From BA4 sp044376575 (GTDB lineage Bacteria > Bacteroidota > Bacteroidia > CAIKAF01): a DNA stretch of 64,000 nt. A program made the translations under genes and the position numbers. The stretch lies in NCBI GenBank assembly GCA_044376575.1, contig JBILKR010000009.1, positions 27,212-91,211 on the forward strand, written 5' to 3'. Shown here piece by piece: positions 43,287 through 51,474 of the stretch (its first letter is position 1; each line of letters starts with the position of its first letter). The notes beneath the pieces were generated by a model. That model saw only the letters and a list, made by a program, of their open reading frames with translations, had not been told where the DNA came from and searched no databases.

Positions 43287-44087
43287 TTAATTTGAGTTCA
43301 TATTTTTTTCTACAGTAGCGATGAGTGTTTCATGAATATGAGTATTTGAAGCAACGATCTCTTCTCCAAAAAGGAATTCTTTTCCGTTATTAAAATCAGA
43401 TACCTTTCCTCCGGCTTCTTCAACAATCAATGCGCCTGCCGCTACATCCCATGGTTGTAGACCATATTCATAAAACGCTTCTGCTTTTCCGCAGGCTACA
43501 TAGCATAAATCCAATGCGGCTGTTCCAATTCTTCTTACACCATGTGAATTTTGAATAATGGTTTCGAGTAGTTGTAAATAAGGTGTAAGCCGATGAAATT
43601 TATTTACAGGAAATCCTGTTGCAATCAATGCATCGCTCAAATTTTTACAATCTGATACATAAATTTTTTTGTCGTTCAAATAACTTCCCTGATGCCTGAT
43701 GGCCCAGAAAAAATCATGTTGAGGAATATCATATACCATGCCCAGCACAATTTCATTATTTTCAATCAATGCTATGCTGATGCAATAATGAGGAATGCCA
43801 TGAATAAAATTGGTGGTACCGTCCAATGGATCGATCACCCAGATATACTTATTCTTATCATCATTTTGTTTGCCCTCTTCTGTAATAAATCCTGCTTCAG
43901 GCAAAATATTTTTTAAACCTTCTACCAATTTTTTTTCAGAAGTAATATCAACGTATGATACGAGGTCATGCAATCCTTTGGATTGTACTTCAGTCATTGT
44001 AAAAACCTCTCGTTGTTCACGAATATAATCGCCAACAGCGAATATGAGTTCCTTTGCCTGAGATTTAATTTGATGTAAATCCATCAT
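43287..44087 (-). CDS. suhB: Inositol monophosphatase family protein
   Basis: 266 residues from the ATG at 44087, whose ATGA overlaps the lgt stop codon. Metal-binding motifs are FITEEGKQN, WVIDPLDGTTNFIHG and PWDVAAGALIVEEAGG, the full inositol monophosphatase set. It dephosphorylates inositol-1-phosphate or related sugar phosphates. The frame extends to 44111 inside lgt, but the overlapping ATGA is the more likely start. It is translated together with lgt. Confidence 0.9.
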   Translation of the reverse strand: MMDLHQIKSQAKELIFAVGDYIREQREVFTMTEVQSKGLHDLVSYVDITSEKKLVEGLKNILPEAGFITEEGKQNDDKNKYIWVIDPLDGTTNFIHGIPHYCISIALIENNEIVLGMVYDIPQHDFFWAIRHQGSYLNDKKIYVSDCKNLSDALIATGFPVNKFHRLTPYLQLLETIIQNSHGVRRIGTAALDLCYVACGKAEAFYEYGLQPWDVAAGALIVEEAGGKVSDFNNGKEFLFGEEIVASNTHIHETLIATVEKNMNSN

Positions 44088-45388
44088 GCCTTCAATACCT
44101 TGTTCTGCCATTTTTTAACGGCAATTAAACCAACGATACCGATGAGAATTAATGAAGTAGAAATAATTTCTGCTTGTGTAATTTCCAATCCTAAAAGTTG
44201 ATATGTACTGTTTACACGAATCTGTTCAATAAGAAAACGTTCCGTTCCATTCATGATGAGATAAATGAAAAATATACCACCGGCAAAATCAATGCGAGTA
44301 CGAACCAACCATAGTATTACAAAAATAATGAGCGCCATTATTGTTTCATACATTGGTGTAGGGAACACTGGCAGTGGAAGGCGATGGCTGAATTGCCCCT
44401 GTGCTGTGGAAATTTTTATTCCTTCATCGTTCACATTATTCGGGAAATCAAATGCAAAGAAAAAATCGGGTAGGAATGATAAAACAGTTGGTTTGGGTAA
44501 ATAAATATGTTGAGCATTTTCCGGAGAGGATGCATAATAACTGTAAACAGGCAATCCATCAGATGATATTTTCATCAGGTCATTTTGTAGTGAATCTACA
44601 GGTACAGTAGTATAGGTTCTGTTCTCATCAATTCTGTATGCGCTATTAATTACACCCCAGTCGCCATCTCCCGCCAACATACAACCAATGCGTCCAATTC
44701 CATAGGCTAGAATCAATCCCGGAGCCACAGCATCTGCTACATGTATCAACGGAAGCTTGTGCTGACGAACGTACCACCATACACCAAAAAATCCTCCAAT
44801 AAGTCCGCCGTAAAATGTAAGACCGCTGGCAGAAAGTAAATTGCCAATTGGATCTTGAATAAATTGGTCCCAGTATTCGAGGTAATGAAAAAATTTTGCA
44901 CCTAAAATTCCACAAATGGCTGCCATCATGGTAATATTACCCACCAGTTGAAAAGGATGTATTGTAATTGTTTCTTCTTTCGGTTGAGCTAATTTTGTTT
45001 TTTCTTTTTCACGGTACCTTAGGTAAGCAAAAACACCTCCGAGTATAATACCTCCAATTAAACTTCCTTCACCGGATAAGATATATGCCTGTGGATTTTG
45101 TTTGAATAACTCAGTATCTGTGAATGCTCCCAGTAATTTAAATCCAATCAAAAAACCCATAATTCCATTGGAAATTAATTCTATAAAAGAAGCCGGTTCG
45201 CCCACTTTAATTTTTTTCTGAATGCCTTTGATGAGCCCTTGTTTTTCTTTTCTTTTTAATTCAAGTGTTAATGTCCATGCCGCTCCCAGAAAGGCAAGTG
45301 CCACCATAAATCCAAACGAAGGCGGAAAATTGAAATTAATATGGGTGCCAAACAGGTAATTGATCAAATAGTTCAGTGTTGGGAACAT
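44084..45388 (-). CDS. lgt: Prolipoprotein diacylglyceryl transferase, long form
   Basis: 434 residues, about 150 more than the E. coli enzyme. The core is shown by SGLTFYGGLIGGFFGVWWYV and AYGIGRIGCMLAGDGDWG (catalytic Arg region), with a C-terminal MNGTERFLIEQIRVNS helix. The extra length is an insert at about residues 245-330 between the catalytic loop and the following helices, plus a charged linker near 130-145. It transfers diacylglycerol to the lipobox Cys at the inner membrane. Long Lgt forms are usual in this phylum. Confidence 0.9.
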   Translation of the reverse strand: MFPTLNYLINYLFGTHINFNFPPSFGFMVALAFLGAAWTLTLELKRKEKQGLIKGIQKKIKVGEPASFIELISNGIMGFLIGFKLLGAFTDTELFKQNPQAYILSGEGSLIGGIILGGVFAYLRYREKEKTKLAQPKEETITIHPFQLVGNITMMAAICGILGAKFFHYLEYWDQFIQDPIGNLLSASGLTFYGGLIGGFFGVWWYVRQHKLPLIHVADAVAPGLILAYGIGRIGCMLAGDGDWGVINSAYRIDENRTYTTVPVDSLQNDLMKISSDGLPVYSYYASSPENAQHIYLPKPTVLSFLPDFFFAFDFPNNVNDEGIKISTAQGQFSHRLPLPVFPTPMYETIMALIIFVILWLVRTRIDFAGGIFFIYLIMNGTERFLIEQIRVNSTYQLLGLEITQAEIISTSLILIGIVGLIAVKKWQNKVLKA

Positions 45389-45543
45389 AGGCTAATAATA
45401 TAGTGCTTAAAGGTAAGATGAATTTTTTAATGTATTTGTTGAACTCCTGAAAAGAAATATTTTTTAAAGCTAACAGATGATCTTGCTTTATGAGTTAAAC
45501 CTTTTACTAATTTTATTGTCACACAAATTGTATATGAAAATCA

Positions 45544-46854
45544 ATGAAAAAATACTTTTACATTTTTGTTTTTACCCTTTTTCAATTTAATATTCATTCC
45601 CAAACGCTTTATTTTCCGCCGATTGCAGGAAATACGTGGGATACTATTTCTCCTTCTTCCCTGAATTGGTGTCAACCGGCTATTGATAGTTTATATCAGA
45701 TGCTTGATGAAAATCAAACAAACGCTTTTATTCTTTTGAAAGACGGGAAAATTGTATTAGAAAAATATTTCGGAACATTTACCGCAACCTCTCCTTGGTA
45801 CTGGGCATCTGCCGGAAAAACAATTACATCATTTATGGTTGGTATGGCTCAACAGGAAAATTATTTATCTATTGATGATACCACTTCAAATTATTTGGGT
45901 GCGGGTTGGACGATTTGTCCACAAGACAAAGAAGAAAAAATAACTATCCGGAATCAGTTAACTATGACCAGTGGATTGAATGACGATGTGCCTGATCATT
46001 ATTGTACGCTTGATACTTGTTTAACATATCTTGCAGACGCAGGTACACGTTGGGCTTATCACAACGGTCCATACACATTATTGGATAGTGTAATTCAATT
46101 GGCCACCGGATATACATTAAACAATTACACTACGCAGAAATTAAAGAATCCGACCGGTATGACCGGTACGTTTGTATCAGTTGATTACAATCATGTATTT
46201 TTTAGTACGGCAAGAAGTATGGCACGTTTCGGATTGCTGATATTAAATAACGGTAATTGGAATGGTAATCAAATTATGACGGATACGAACTATTTTCAGC
46301 AGATGACTACTCCATCCCAATTTCTTAATCCGTCTTATGGGTATTTATGGTGGTTAAATGGTCAATCCGGATTTTTAATGCCAGGTTCACAGTTTTTATT
46401 TCCTGGTTCATGGAGTCCGAATGCTCCTTCAGATATGATTGCGGCACTGGGCAAAAATGGTCAGTTCATTAATGTAGTTCCAAGTAAAAATATGGTGTGG
46501 ATTCGCATGGGAGATAATCCTAATCAACTGGATGTACCTTTTTTATTAAATGATTTAATCTGGGAAAAAATTAATATGTTGGATTGTAATGTAGGGATAG
46601 CTGAAGAACCTAACGAAAATAATATTGCTGTTTATCCGAATCCTGTTCATGATAAATTATATGTACAATCTAAAGAGATGATTGTTGAACTTGAAATTAT
46701 AGATATAAGCGGAAAAGTTTTAATTTCAGAAAAATTGAACAGTCAGTTATTTCATTTACCTGTATCATCATTAACTCAGGGTGTATATATGTTGCGAATT
46801 AAAAATAAGAACGGACAAATAGTTATCCGAAAAATTTTACGGAGTGGAGAGTAG
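45544..46854 (+). CDS. T9SS-secreted serine hydrolase (class C beta-lactamase fold)
   Basis: 436 residues. Signal peptide (1-19), then a beta-lactamase/transpeptidase-like domain with SxxK in WASAGKTITSF (Ser 89, Lys 92) and YxN in AYHNGPYTLLD (Tyr 172, Asn 174), then a T9SS sorting domain (about residues 370-436, with AVYPNPVHDKLYV). These enzymes hydrolyse esters or D-peptides outside the cell. A true beta-lactamase is unlikely, given the T9SS tail. It stands alone with about 155 bases upstream and no clear promoter box. Confidence 0.9.
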   Translation: MKKYFYIFVFTLFQFNIHSQTLYFPPIAGNTWDTISPSSLNWCQPAIDSLYQMLDENQTNAFILLKDGKIVLEKYFGTFTATSPWYWASAGKTITSFMVGMAQQENYLSIDDTTSNYLGAGWTICPQDKEEKITIRNQLTMTSGLNDDVPDHYCTLDTCLTYLADAGTRWAYHNGPYTLLDSVIQLATGYTLNNYTTQKLKNPTGMTGTFVSVDYNHVFFSTARSMARFGLLILNNGNWNGNQIMTDTNYFQQMTTPSQFLNPSYGYLWWLNGQSGFLMPGSQFLFPGSWSPNAPSDMIAALGKNGQFINVVPSKNMVWIRMGDNPNQLDVPFLLNDLIWEKINMLDCNVGIAEEPNENNIAVYPNPVHDKLYVQSKEMIVELEIIDISGKVLISEKLNSQLFHLPVSSLTQGVYMLRIKNKNGQIVIRKILRSGE

Positions 46855-46954
46855 GTGAGGTTTGAGAAATACGCTGAGGGTTAAGATTACGGGTTCGGAC
46901 TATATGTGTTGTTATTTAACTTTTATATACATTAACAGCAATTATTAGAGGTAA

Positions 46955-47200
46955 CTACTTTGATTCTTTGTATTTACTATATATCATCTGGCATACTTTG
47001 TCCATCGCTTTAAAAATTGTAACATCAAAATTAGGCGATTGGGTAATGCTTGTTAATGTGATCACAGCATGGTATAGCATCTCATTCTCCTTTCGATCAA
47101 TTCGTTCAATGAAATTAATTTTATTACTTCCTTTTGGCGATTCTGAAACGCTTACCTCTTCTGTATTTGTATCAACTGCAAATAAAAAATTCTGATTCAT
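46955..47200 (-). CDS. Small hypothetical protein (81 aa)
   Basis: 81 residues, no signal peptide or membrane helix, and mixed charged composition with a helical C-terminus (AMDKVCQMIYSKYKE). A 75-residue ORF covers the same DNA on the plus strand, but its sequence is hydrophobic and Ser/Thr-rich like a shadow. It is the better candidate of the two only by composition. It lies 26 bases downstream of the HNH gene on the same strand. Confidence 0.35.
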   Translation of the reverse strand: MNQNFLFAVDTNTEEVSVSESPKGSNKINFIERIDRKENEMLYHAVITLTSITQSPNFDVTIFKAMDKVCQMIYSKYKESK

Positions 47201-47226
47201 TATCTGTTAAATTGGTTAATTTATTT

Positions 47227-47640
47227 TTAGTGTAAATAACATCGTCCGCTCGAATTGGTTGTCCTGTTTTTGCATCGTGCTCCTTTTTTTGTTATACCTG
47301 TACATTGACTTGAGCTCGTTGTTGTCGATTTGTAAGTGGTACTGCCTTCGCAACAATTTACACCTACTTTTCTGTTATGTACTTTGCAATAGCAACTGTT
47401 TGATTTACTACGGTTACATTTTTGACAAAGCAACTGAATATTTGATACATCACCCTTACCACCGCAAGAGTATGGTTTTATATGATCATACTCTAAACTT
47501 GAAGAACTCCCACAGCATTTACATTTACCACCATCTCTTGAATAAACAATTTTTTTTGTTGTTTCTGAAATATATCTGCTTTGCGAAAAGCAATGTACAG
47601 TAAATAAAAGAAGCGATAGAATTAAATATATTTTTTTCAT
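47227..47640 (-). CDS. Secreted HNH endonuclease-like protein with C-terminal Cys/His motif
   Basis: 137 residues. It starts with a clean signal peptide (MKKIYLILSLLLFTVHCFSQ). The HNH domain (about residues 32-80) has CKCCG, the catalytic EYDHIKP (His 53), a conserved Asn 67 and LCQKCNRSKSN, that is two CxxC zinc knuckles around the HNH motif. After a Ser/Thr linker there is a second motif, C113-x9-C123-x10-C134-x2-H137. It could be an exported nuclease that degrades DNA in the periplasm or outside. No immunity gene is apparent except possibly the 81-residue ORF downstream. Confidence 0.8.
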   Translation of the reverse strand: MKKIYLILSLLLFTVHCFSQSRYISETTKKIVYSRDGGKCKCCGSSSSLEYDHIKPYSCGGKGDVSNIQLLCQKCNRSKSNSCYCKVHNRKVGVNCCEGSTTYKSTTTSSSQCTGITKKGARCKNRTTNSSGRCYLH

Positions 47641-47824
47641 TTATACTCTTTTATTAGAAAAATTGGTAATTCAATTTCTTTGCAGAAATTTTAAAAATGA
47701 ACACAAAATATATCTTTAATATTTCCATATTAATTAGTTATTTGTGCTTGTAAACAAAGATAAAAATTAATCCATTTCTTTATTGTTGATCATATAGACA
47801 TCATTTATAGAAAATTATAATCAT

Positions 47825-47858
47825 AAAAAAAGGGTTCCTAATTAGGAACCCTTTTTTT
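47825..47858. terminator. Strong intrinsic terminator of the collagen-like gene
   Basis: A near-perfect palindrome, AAAAAAAGGGTTCCTAA / TTAGGAACCCTTTTTTT, between the collagen-like gene and the HNH promoter region. It works in either direction. The 180 bases beyond it, up to 47640, are AT-rich and hold no gene. Confidence 0.92.
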
Positions 47859-47874
47859 CATTCAATTCAAAAAG

Positions 47875-50013
47875 TTATCTTTTATTATCTTGATTTTCAT
47901 CAGTTGGTCTTTTCACTTTGGTTAAGTGTGCTGGAAGCTGCCCAAAACGAATGGTTTCACCATCCCACCAAATAGCAGAAGGAGTAGCATCCATGTTGCT
48001 GTCAGATACTAGAACCTGTTGTATGTTACGATTAAAATCAGGTGCACTTACCAATTGTGTCGCTAATTCCATGCGATGATCTATACGATTGGCTACTGCA
48101 ATCCATGCGATTTCTACGTTACTTGTTCCTCCATTTAATTCTTCAATAGTAAAGCCTTCTTTGTTTATGGATGAAATAAATACACCCTGACAATTTCCAT
48201 TAGGAGTTACAGTAACAGTAGGTATTTCTCCTGCAAGCGATGCATAATTTTTATCAAAGGAAATGAAAACTTTTCCATTGCTTAATGTGGCTTTACCTTT
48301 GGAGTAAATCATTGCATCCATCGATGTAACTGCATAAACCGGAGTAGTATTTTCATTATTGGCTACCAGTTCCACATTTTTACCATAAGTGTAGGTATTA
48401 CCTGAATTGTATGTTGCAAACAATTCACCTGCATTGATTTGACCAATCACTTCTCCTTTGCTGGCAGAACCCACAATATTTCCAAAGAATCCACCTCCAA
48501 TACCTGTCAGTTCCTGTGATTGTAAATAACCTGTTCCTACCCCCATTCCATTTGTGCCGTATACTCCAAAGGTTACAGTTGATGCAGCTTTATAGCCTAA
48601 TGATCCCCAATAATTACCATAAATTTCAGCTCCAATCACCCCACCGGTTCTTGAAAAATCGTTATAATTCCATCCTCCTACACCAAATGAATAATCATCT
48701 CCCCAGAAAGACATTCCGGTTACACCCGTATTGCTTCCGTTCTGACCATAAGATGCACCTACATTTTGTGAATTGCGATCACGGTATCCATAAATAGTGG
48801 ATTGTCCATCACCAGTAGCAGTTATTTGCTGACGATACACAAAAAACTGGCTATTATTTTGTATTGGATAATTAAGAGATGCACTTGTTCCGTTATCCTG
48901 AATCATTGAATTAACGAGTGTACCTGAAGCTGTCCATTTTGTATGGTAGTTGTTGTTTCCTGAGCCTGTTATACCAGGAAATGCAACTGCTGAAATATCT
49001 CCGTTGTTGTCGGTTGTCAGATAACGTGTACCACTACCGGCGGCACTATTAATTTTTAGATTGTTAGTTACAGTTTTACCAATTACATTTAGAGAACCAG
49101 ATGCATTATCCCATGTTAGATTACCGCTACCTGCTGGACTTCCATTGTCATTATAAATAATTTGGGTATTGCCTCCACCAACGGGTCCGGCAGGACCTTG
49201 AATTCCGGCAGGTCCTTGTATACCAGCAGGACCTTGAATTCCTTGAATACCTTGAGGTCCGGTTAGGTTGGAAGTAGTGAAAGACGAGTTATCCGTATAG
49301 TTCAACGTAAATGTTCCATTTCCATTGTCAACGGTAGAAGCGATTCCAATGCCTGTAAGTCCTTGGATGCCTTGGATACCTTGAATTCCCTGGATACCTT
49401 GAATTCCCTGGATACCTTGAATCCCTTGAGGACCTGTAAAGTTAGAGGTGGTAAAAGACGTATTATCTGTATAATTCAACGTAAATGTTCCATTTCCATT
49501 ATCTACAGTTGATGCGATACCATTTCCTGCGGGTCCAACCGGACCTTGAGGGCCTACTGGACCATCAATACCCTGAGGTCCCTGAATACCTTGAGGCCCT
49601 GGAATCGAACTTCCGGATGTTTTGGCATACAATGCATAAGGTACGCTCATTAACTGGCTTGTTCCCATCACTGCATAGTTATTTCCTCCCGTAAGATCGA
49701 TGGCTGTTTCCATAAAATAAGGGCCTGTCGTCCAGTCGAGTGTAGATAAATCATCTGTAGTGGTTCCGGTACCGATTTCTAAATTTACCAACCCATATCC
49801 ATTGGTGGTGGTTGTAAAATTTTCTGTATAAACTGAAGTACCGTTTGCTGATCCTTGTTTAATCGTTAGACGAATTCCTACCGCTTGATTAGTAACGATC
49901 GTTTGAGATGCATTACGAATGACAGCCTGATATTTAAAAGCTTCAGGAGCTTGTGCCCACGAACTTACAGATAGTGTTATCAGGGCAATTAAAATGATAA
50001 ATGATTTTTTCAT
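47875..50013 (-). CDS. Secreted collagen-like repeat protein
   Basis: 712 residues with a signal peptide (1-20). An N-terminal beta domain (about 24-130, FKYQAVIRNASQTIVTNQAV) of a type found at the start of many Bacteroidota surface proteins is followed by three Gly-X-Y stretches (about 139-163, 194-221 and 252-279). Two near-identical spacers (ASTVDNGNGTFTLNYTDN) separate them. After that come a beta-rich tail region and a C-terminal part that resembles a trimerising cap. Gly-X-Y repeats predict a trimeric collagen-like fibre on the cell surface. It is followed upstream by the T9SS protein gene at 50019, with which it forms an operon. Confidence 0.85.
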   Translation of the reverse strand: MKKSFIILIALITLSVSSWAQAPEAFKYQAVIRNASQTIVTNQAVGIRLTIKQGSANGTSVYTENFTTTTNGYGLVNLEIGTGTTTDDLSTLDWTTGPYFMETAIDLTGGNNYAVMGTSQLMSVPYALYAKTSGSSIPGPQGIQGPQGIDGPVGPQGPVGPAGNGIASTVDNGNGTFTLNYTDNTSFTTSNFTGPQGIQGIQGIQGIQGIQGIQGIQGLTGIGIASTVDNGNGTFTLNYTDNSSFTTSNLTGPQGIQGIQGPAGIQGPAGIQGPAGPVGGGNTQIIYNDNGSPAGSGNLTWDNASGSLNVIGKTVTNNLKINSAAGSGTRYLTTDNNGDISAVAFPGITGSGNNNYHTKWTASGTLVNSMIQDNGTSASLNYPIQNNSQFFVYRQQITATGDGQSTIYGYRDRNSQNVGASYGQNGSNTGVTGMSFWGDDYSFGVGGWNYNDFSRTGGVIGAEIYGNYWGSLGYKAASTVTFGVYGTNGMGVGTGYLQSQELTGIGGGFFGNIVGSASKGEVIGQINAGELFATYNSGNTYTYGKNVELVANNENTTPVYAVTSMDAMIYSKGKATLSNGKVFISFDKNYASLAGEIPTVTVTPNGNCQGVFISSINKEGFTIEELNGGTSNVEIAWIAVANRIDHRMELATQLVSAPDFNRNIQQVLVSDSNMDATPSAIWWDGETIRFGQLPAHLTKVKRPTDENQDNKR
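49197..49260 (-). repeat. Collagen-coding tandem repeats (third Gly-X-Y stretch)
   Basis: Repeated 9-base codons for Gly-Ile-Gln and Gly-Pro-Ala, about seven units, in the coding strand of the collagen-like gene. The units differ at third positions. Confidence 0.8.
49361..49431 (-). repeat. 9-bp tandem repeats encoding Gly-Ile-Gln (second stretch)
   Basis: About eight 9-base units that alternate between two versions (CCTTGGATA and CCTTGAATT on the plus strand), making an 18-base higher-order repeat. This can slip and change the number of Gly-X-Y triplets without a frameshift. Confidence 0.85.
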
Positions 50014-50018
50014 AGTGT

Positions 50019-50483
50019 TTAGTGTAATTTAATAAGTTTAAAAGTTTTAAGTTTTTGGTTGGATTGTGAAAGGACAATGGAATAATTTCCTTGAGCCCAG
50101 TGACTTACTTCTACTGTAGTAACCGGAGATGTTAAGAAATTACTTGCTACAATTTTTCCATTCATGTCATAAACGGCATAAGAAACATCGCCGTATACCT
50201 CCGATTGAATGGTTAGCCATTCCTGTGTAGGATTAGGAAAAACAGAGGCATTAAATCCAATTACATGATCTTCTGTTCCTGTAAAATTCCATAGTGTTTG
50301 ATGGAATCCCTGGGTAATTTCTGTATTGCCATTTGAATGCGTTTCGATCACTGTTTCGCCAACAGTAAAATCGATAATTGCATTTGCACTGGAATACGTT
50401 TGGCCCTGCGAAGAAATTACTTCCTGGGCCTGCAACGAGAGTGCGGCAAAAAATGCAATCATAAATAGCGGGAGTTTTTTCAT
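50019..50483 (-). CDS. Small T9SS-sorted protein
   Basis: 154 residues: a signal peptide (1-19), a short beta region with SSANAIIDFTVGETVIET and ITQGFHQTLW, then a T9SS sorting domain (about 80-154, SVFPNPTQEWLTIQ). The N-terminal part is a recurrent Bacteroidota module of unknown function, often encoded next to collagen-like or adhesin genes. It lies 5 bases before the collagen-like gene, so it is the first gene of that operon. There is a near-match promoter box (TATCTTTA, minus strand) upstream. Confidence 0.85.
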   Translation of the reverse strand: MKKLPLFMIAFFAALSLQAQEVISSQGQTYSSANAIIDFTVGETVIETHSNGNTEITQGFHQTLWNFTGTEDHVIGFNASVFPNPTQEWLTIQSEVYGDVSYAVYDMNGKIVASNFLTSPVTTVEVSHWAQGNYSIVLSQSNQKLKTFKLIKLH

Positions 50484-50537
50484 AGTAATTTATTTATCTA
50501 AAGATAATTAGATTATTAAGGGGGAAGTAGAAAATGT

Positions 50538-51473
50538 TTATTCTTTTATCAACAATTTATCACCGAAAATAACTTCGTTAATCAAATGATTATTAGGAGG
50601 TGTCAGTAAACTACCAATAAATTGATAAATCATTTGCATTCCTCGGTAATTGATGTAAACCTCATCGTCAGTTGTTTTATGATAATCCATGGAGGTTCCC
50701 GCCGTAATATGCATGGATGGGATGGAATGATCGAGTGCATGTTTACAATCTGAATGCTGAAGGATCTCACTTTCTCCTTTTTTAATAGCTGGAATCAAGT
50801 ATTCAAATTCAGAATAATCGATAGGAAATGAAGAGGAAATTCGAAGTGAAGGTTTAACCGTATCCATTCGTCCAACCATGTCGAAATTGATATTCAAAGC
50901 TAAGTGTCGAAACTTTTTATGTTGTATAGCCATTTCAATAAAAGCTTTTGATCCGTATAGTCCCAACTCATGCGCTGAATAAAAAATAAAAACGTAATTG
51001 CAGTTATGTTTTTTTTGTTTCATTAAATTTTCAGCTAACGCCAATAAAACGCCAACTCCAGAGGCATTATCATCGGCACCATTGTGTATGGCTTGATTGG
51101 TAAAACTCTTGGATAACTCTCCGCCGTATCCTATATGATCATAGTGCGCACTAATCAATACGGTTTTGGTTTGATGATTATTTAAAAAATAATATGCATT
51201 TATTCCAGGGTACAAAATGGAATCATGTGTAAAATTAAAGTGATGATGTTTTAGTTTTTTTTTTGTGAGTTGATGAAAATAATGATCTAAAAACGCAATT
51301 GATTTGTTGATGGATGAAATCCTAGGATCTCTTCCTTCCAAACTATCATGAGCCAAAACAGATACAACATTCTTTAATATTTCTGAAGTGTTGTTTTGAG
51401 GATTGAATTGAGAAAATATAGGGTACTGTGAAAAGAAAATTAGAAATAATAATATAAAATTACTTTTATACAT
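50538..51473 (-). CDS. M28 family metallopeptidase
   Basis: 311 residues with a signal peptide. Zinc ligands and catalytic residues: ISAHYDHIGYGG, GADDNASGVGVLLALA, YSAHELGLYGS (Glu base), NFDMVGRMD and a late MHITAGTSMDYHKTTDD. It is an exported aminopeptidase or carboxypeptidase-like enzyme of the M28 family. It starts one base after the mtaB stop codon on the same strand and may share its transcript. Confidence 0.92.
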   Translation of the reverse strand: MYKSNFILLFLIFFSQYPIFSQFNPQNNTSEILKNVVSVLAHDSLEGRDPRISSINKSIAFLDHYFHQLTKKKLKHHHFNFTHDSILYPGINAYYFLNNHQTKTVLISAHYDHIGYGGELSKSFTNQAIHNGADDNASGVGVLLALAENLMKQKKHNCNYVFIFYSAHELGLYGSKAFIEMAIQHKKFRHLALNINFDMVGRMDTVKPSLRISSSFPIDYSEFEYLIPAIKKGESEILQHSDCKHALDHSIPSMHITAGTSMDYHKTTDDEVYINYRGMQMIYQFIGSLLTPPNNHLINEVIFGDKLLIKE

Positions 51474-51474
51474 G

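Noticed and set aside
46968..47195. A 75-residue plus-strand ORF over the 81-residue minus-strand ORF
   Set aside because: Composition is that of a shadow frame and it has no promoter box. The minus-strand ORF is preferred, although weakly.
48516..48797. A 93-residue plus-strand ORF inside the collagen-like gene
   Set aside because: Antisense to a well-supported secreted protein, with no recognisable features.
49197..49440. Short regular repeats suggestive of a CRISPR array
   Set aside because: The repeats are 9-base in-frame units coding for Gly-X-Y triplets, with no unique spacers and no cas genes.
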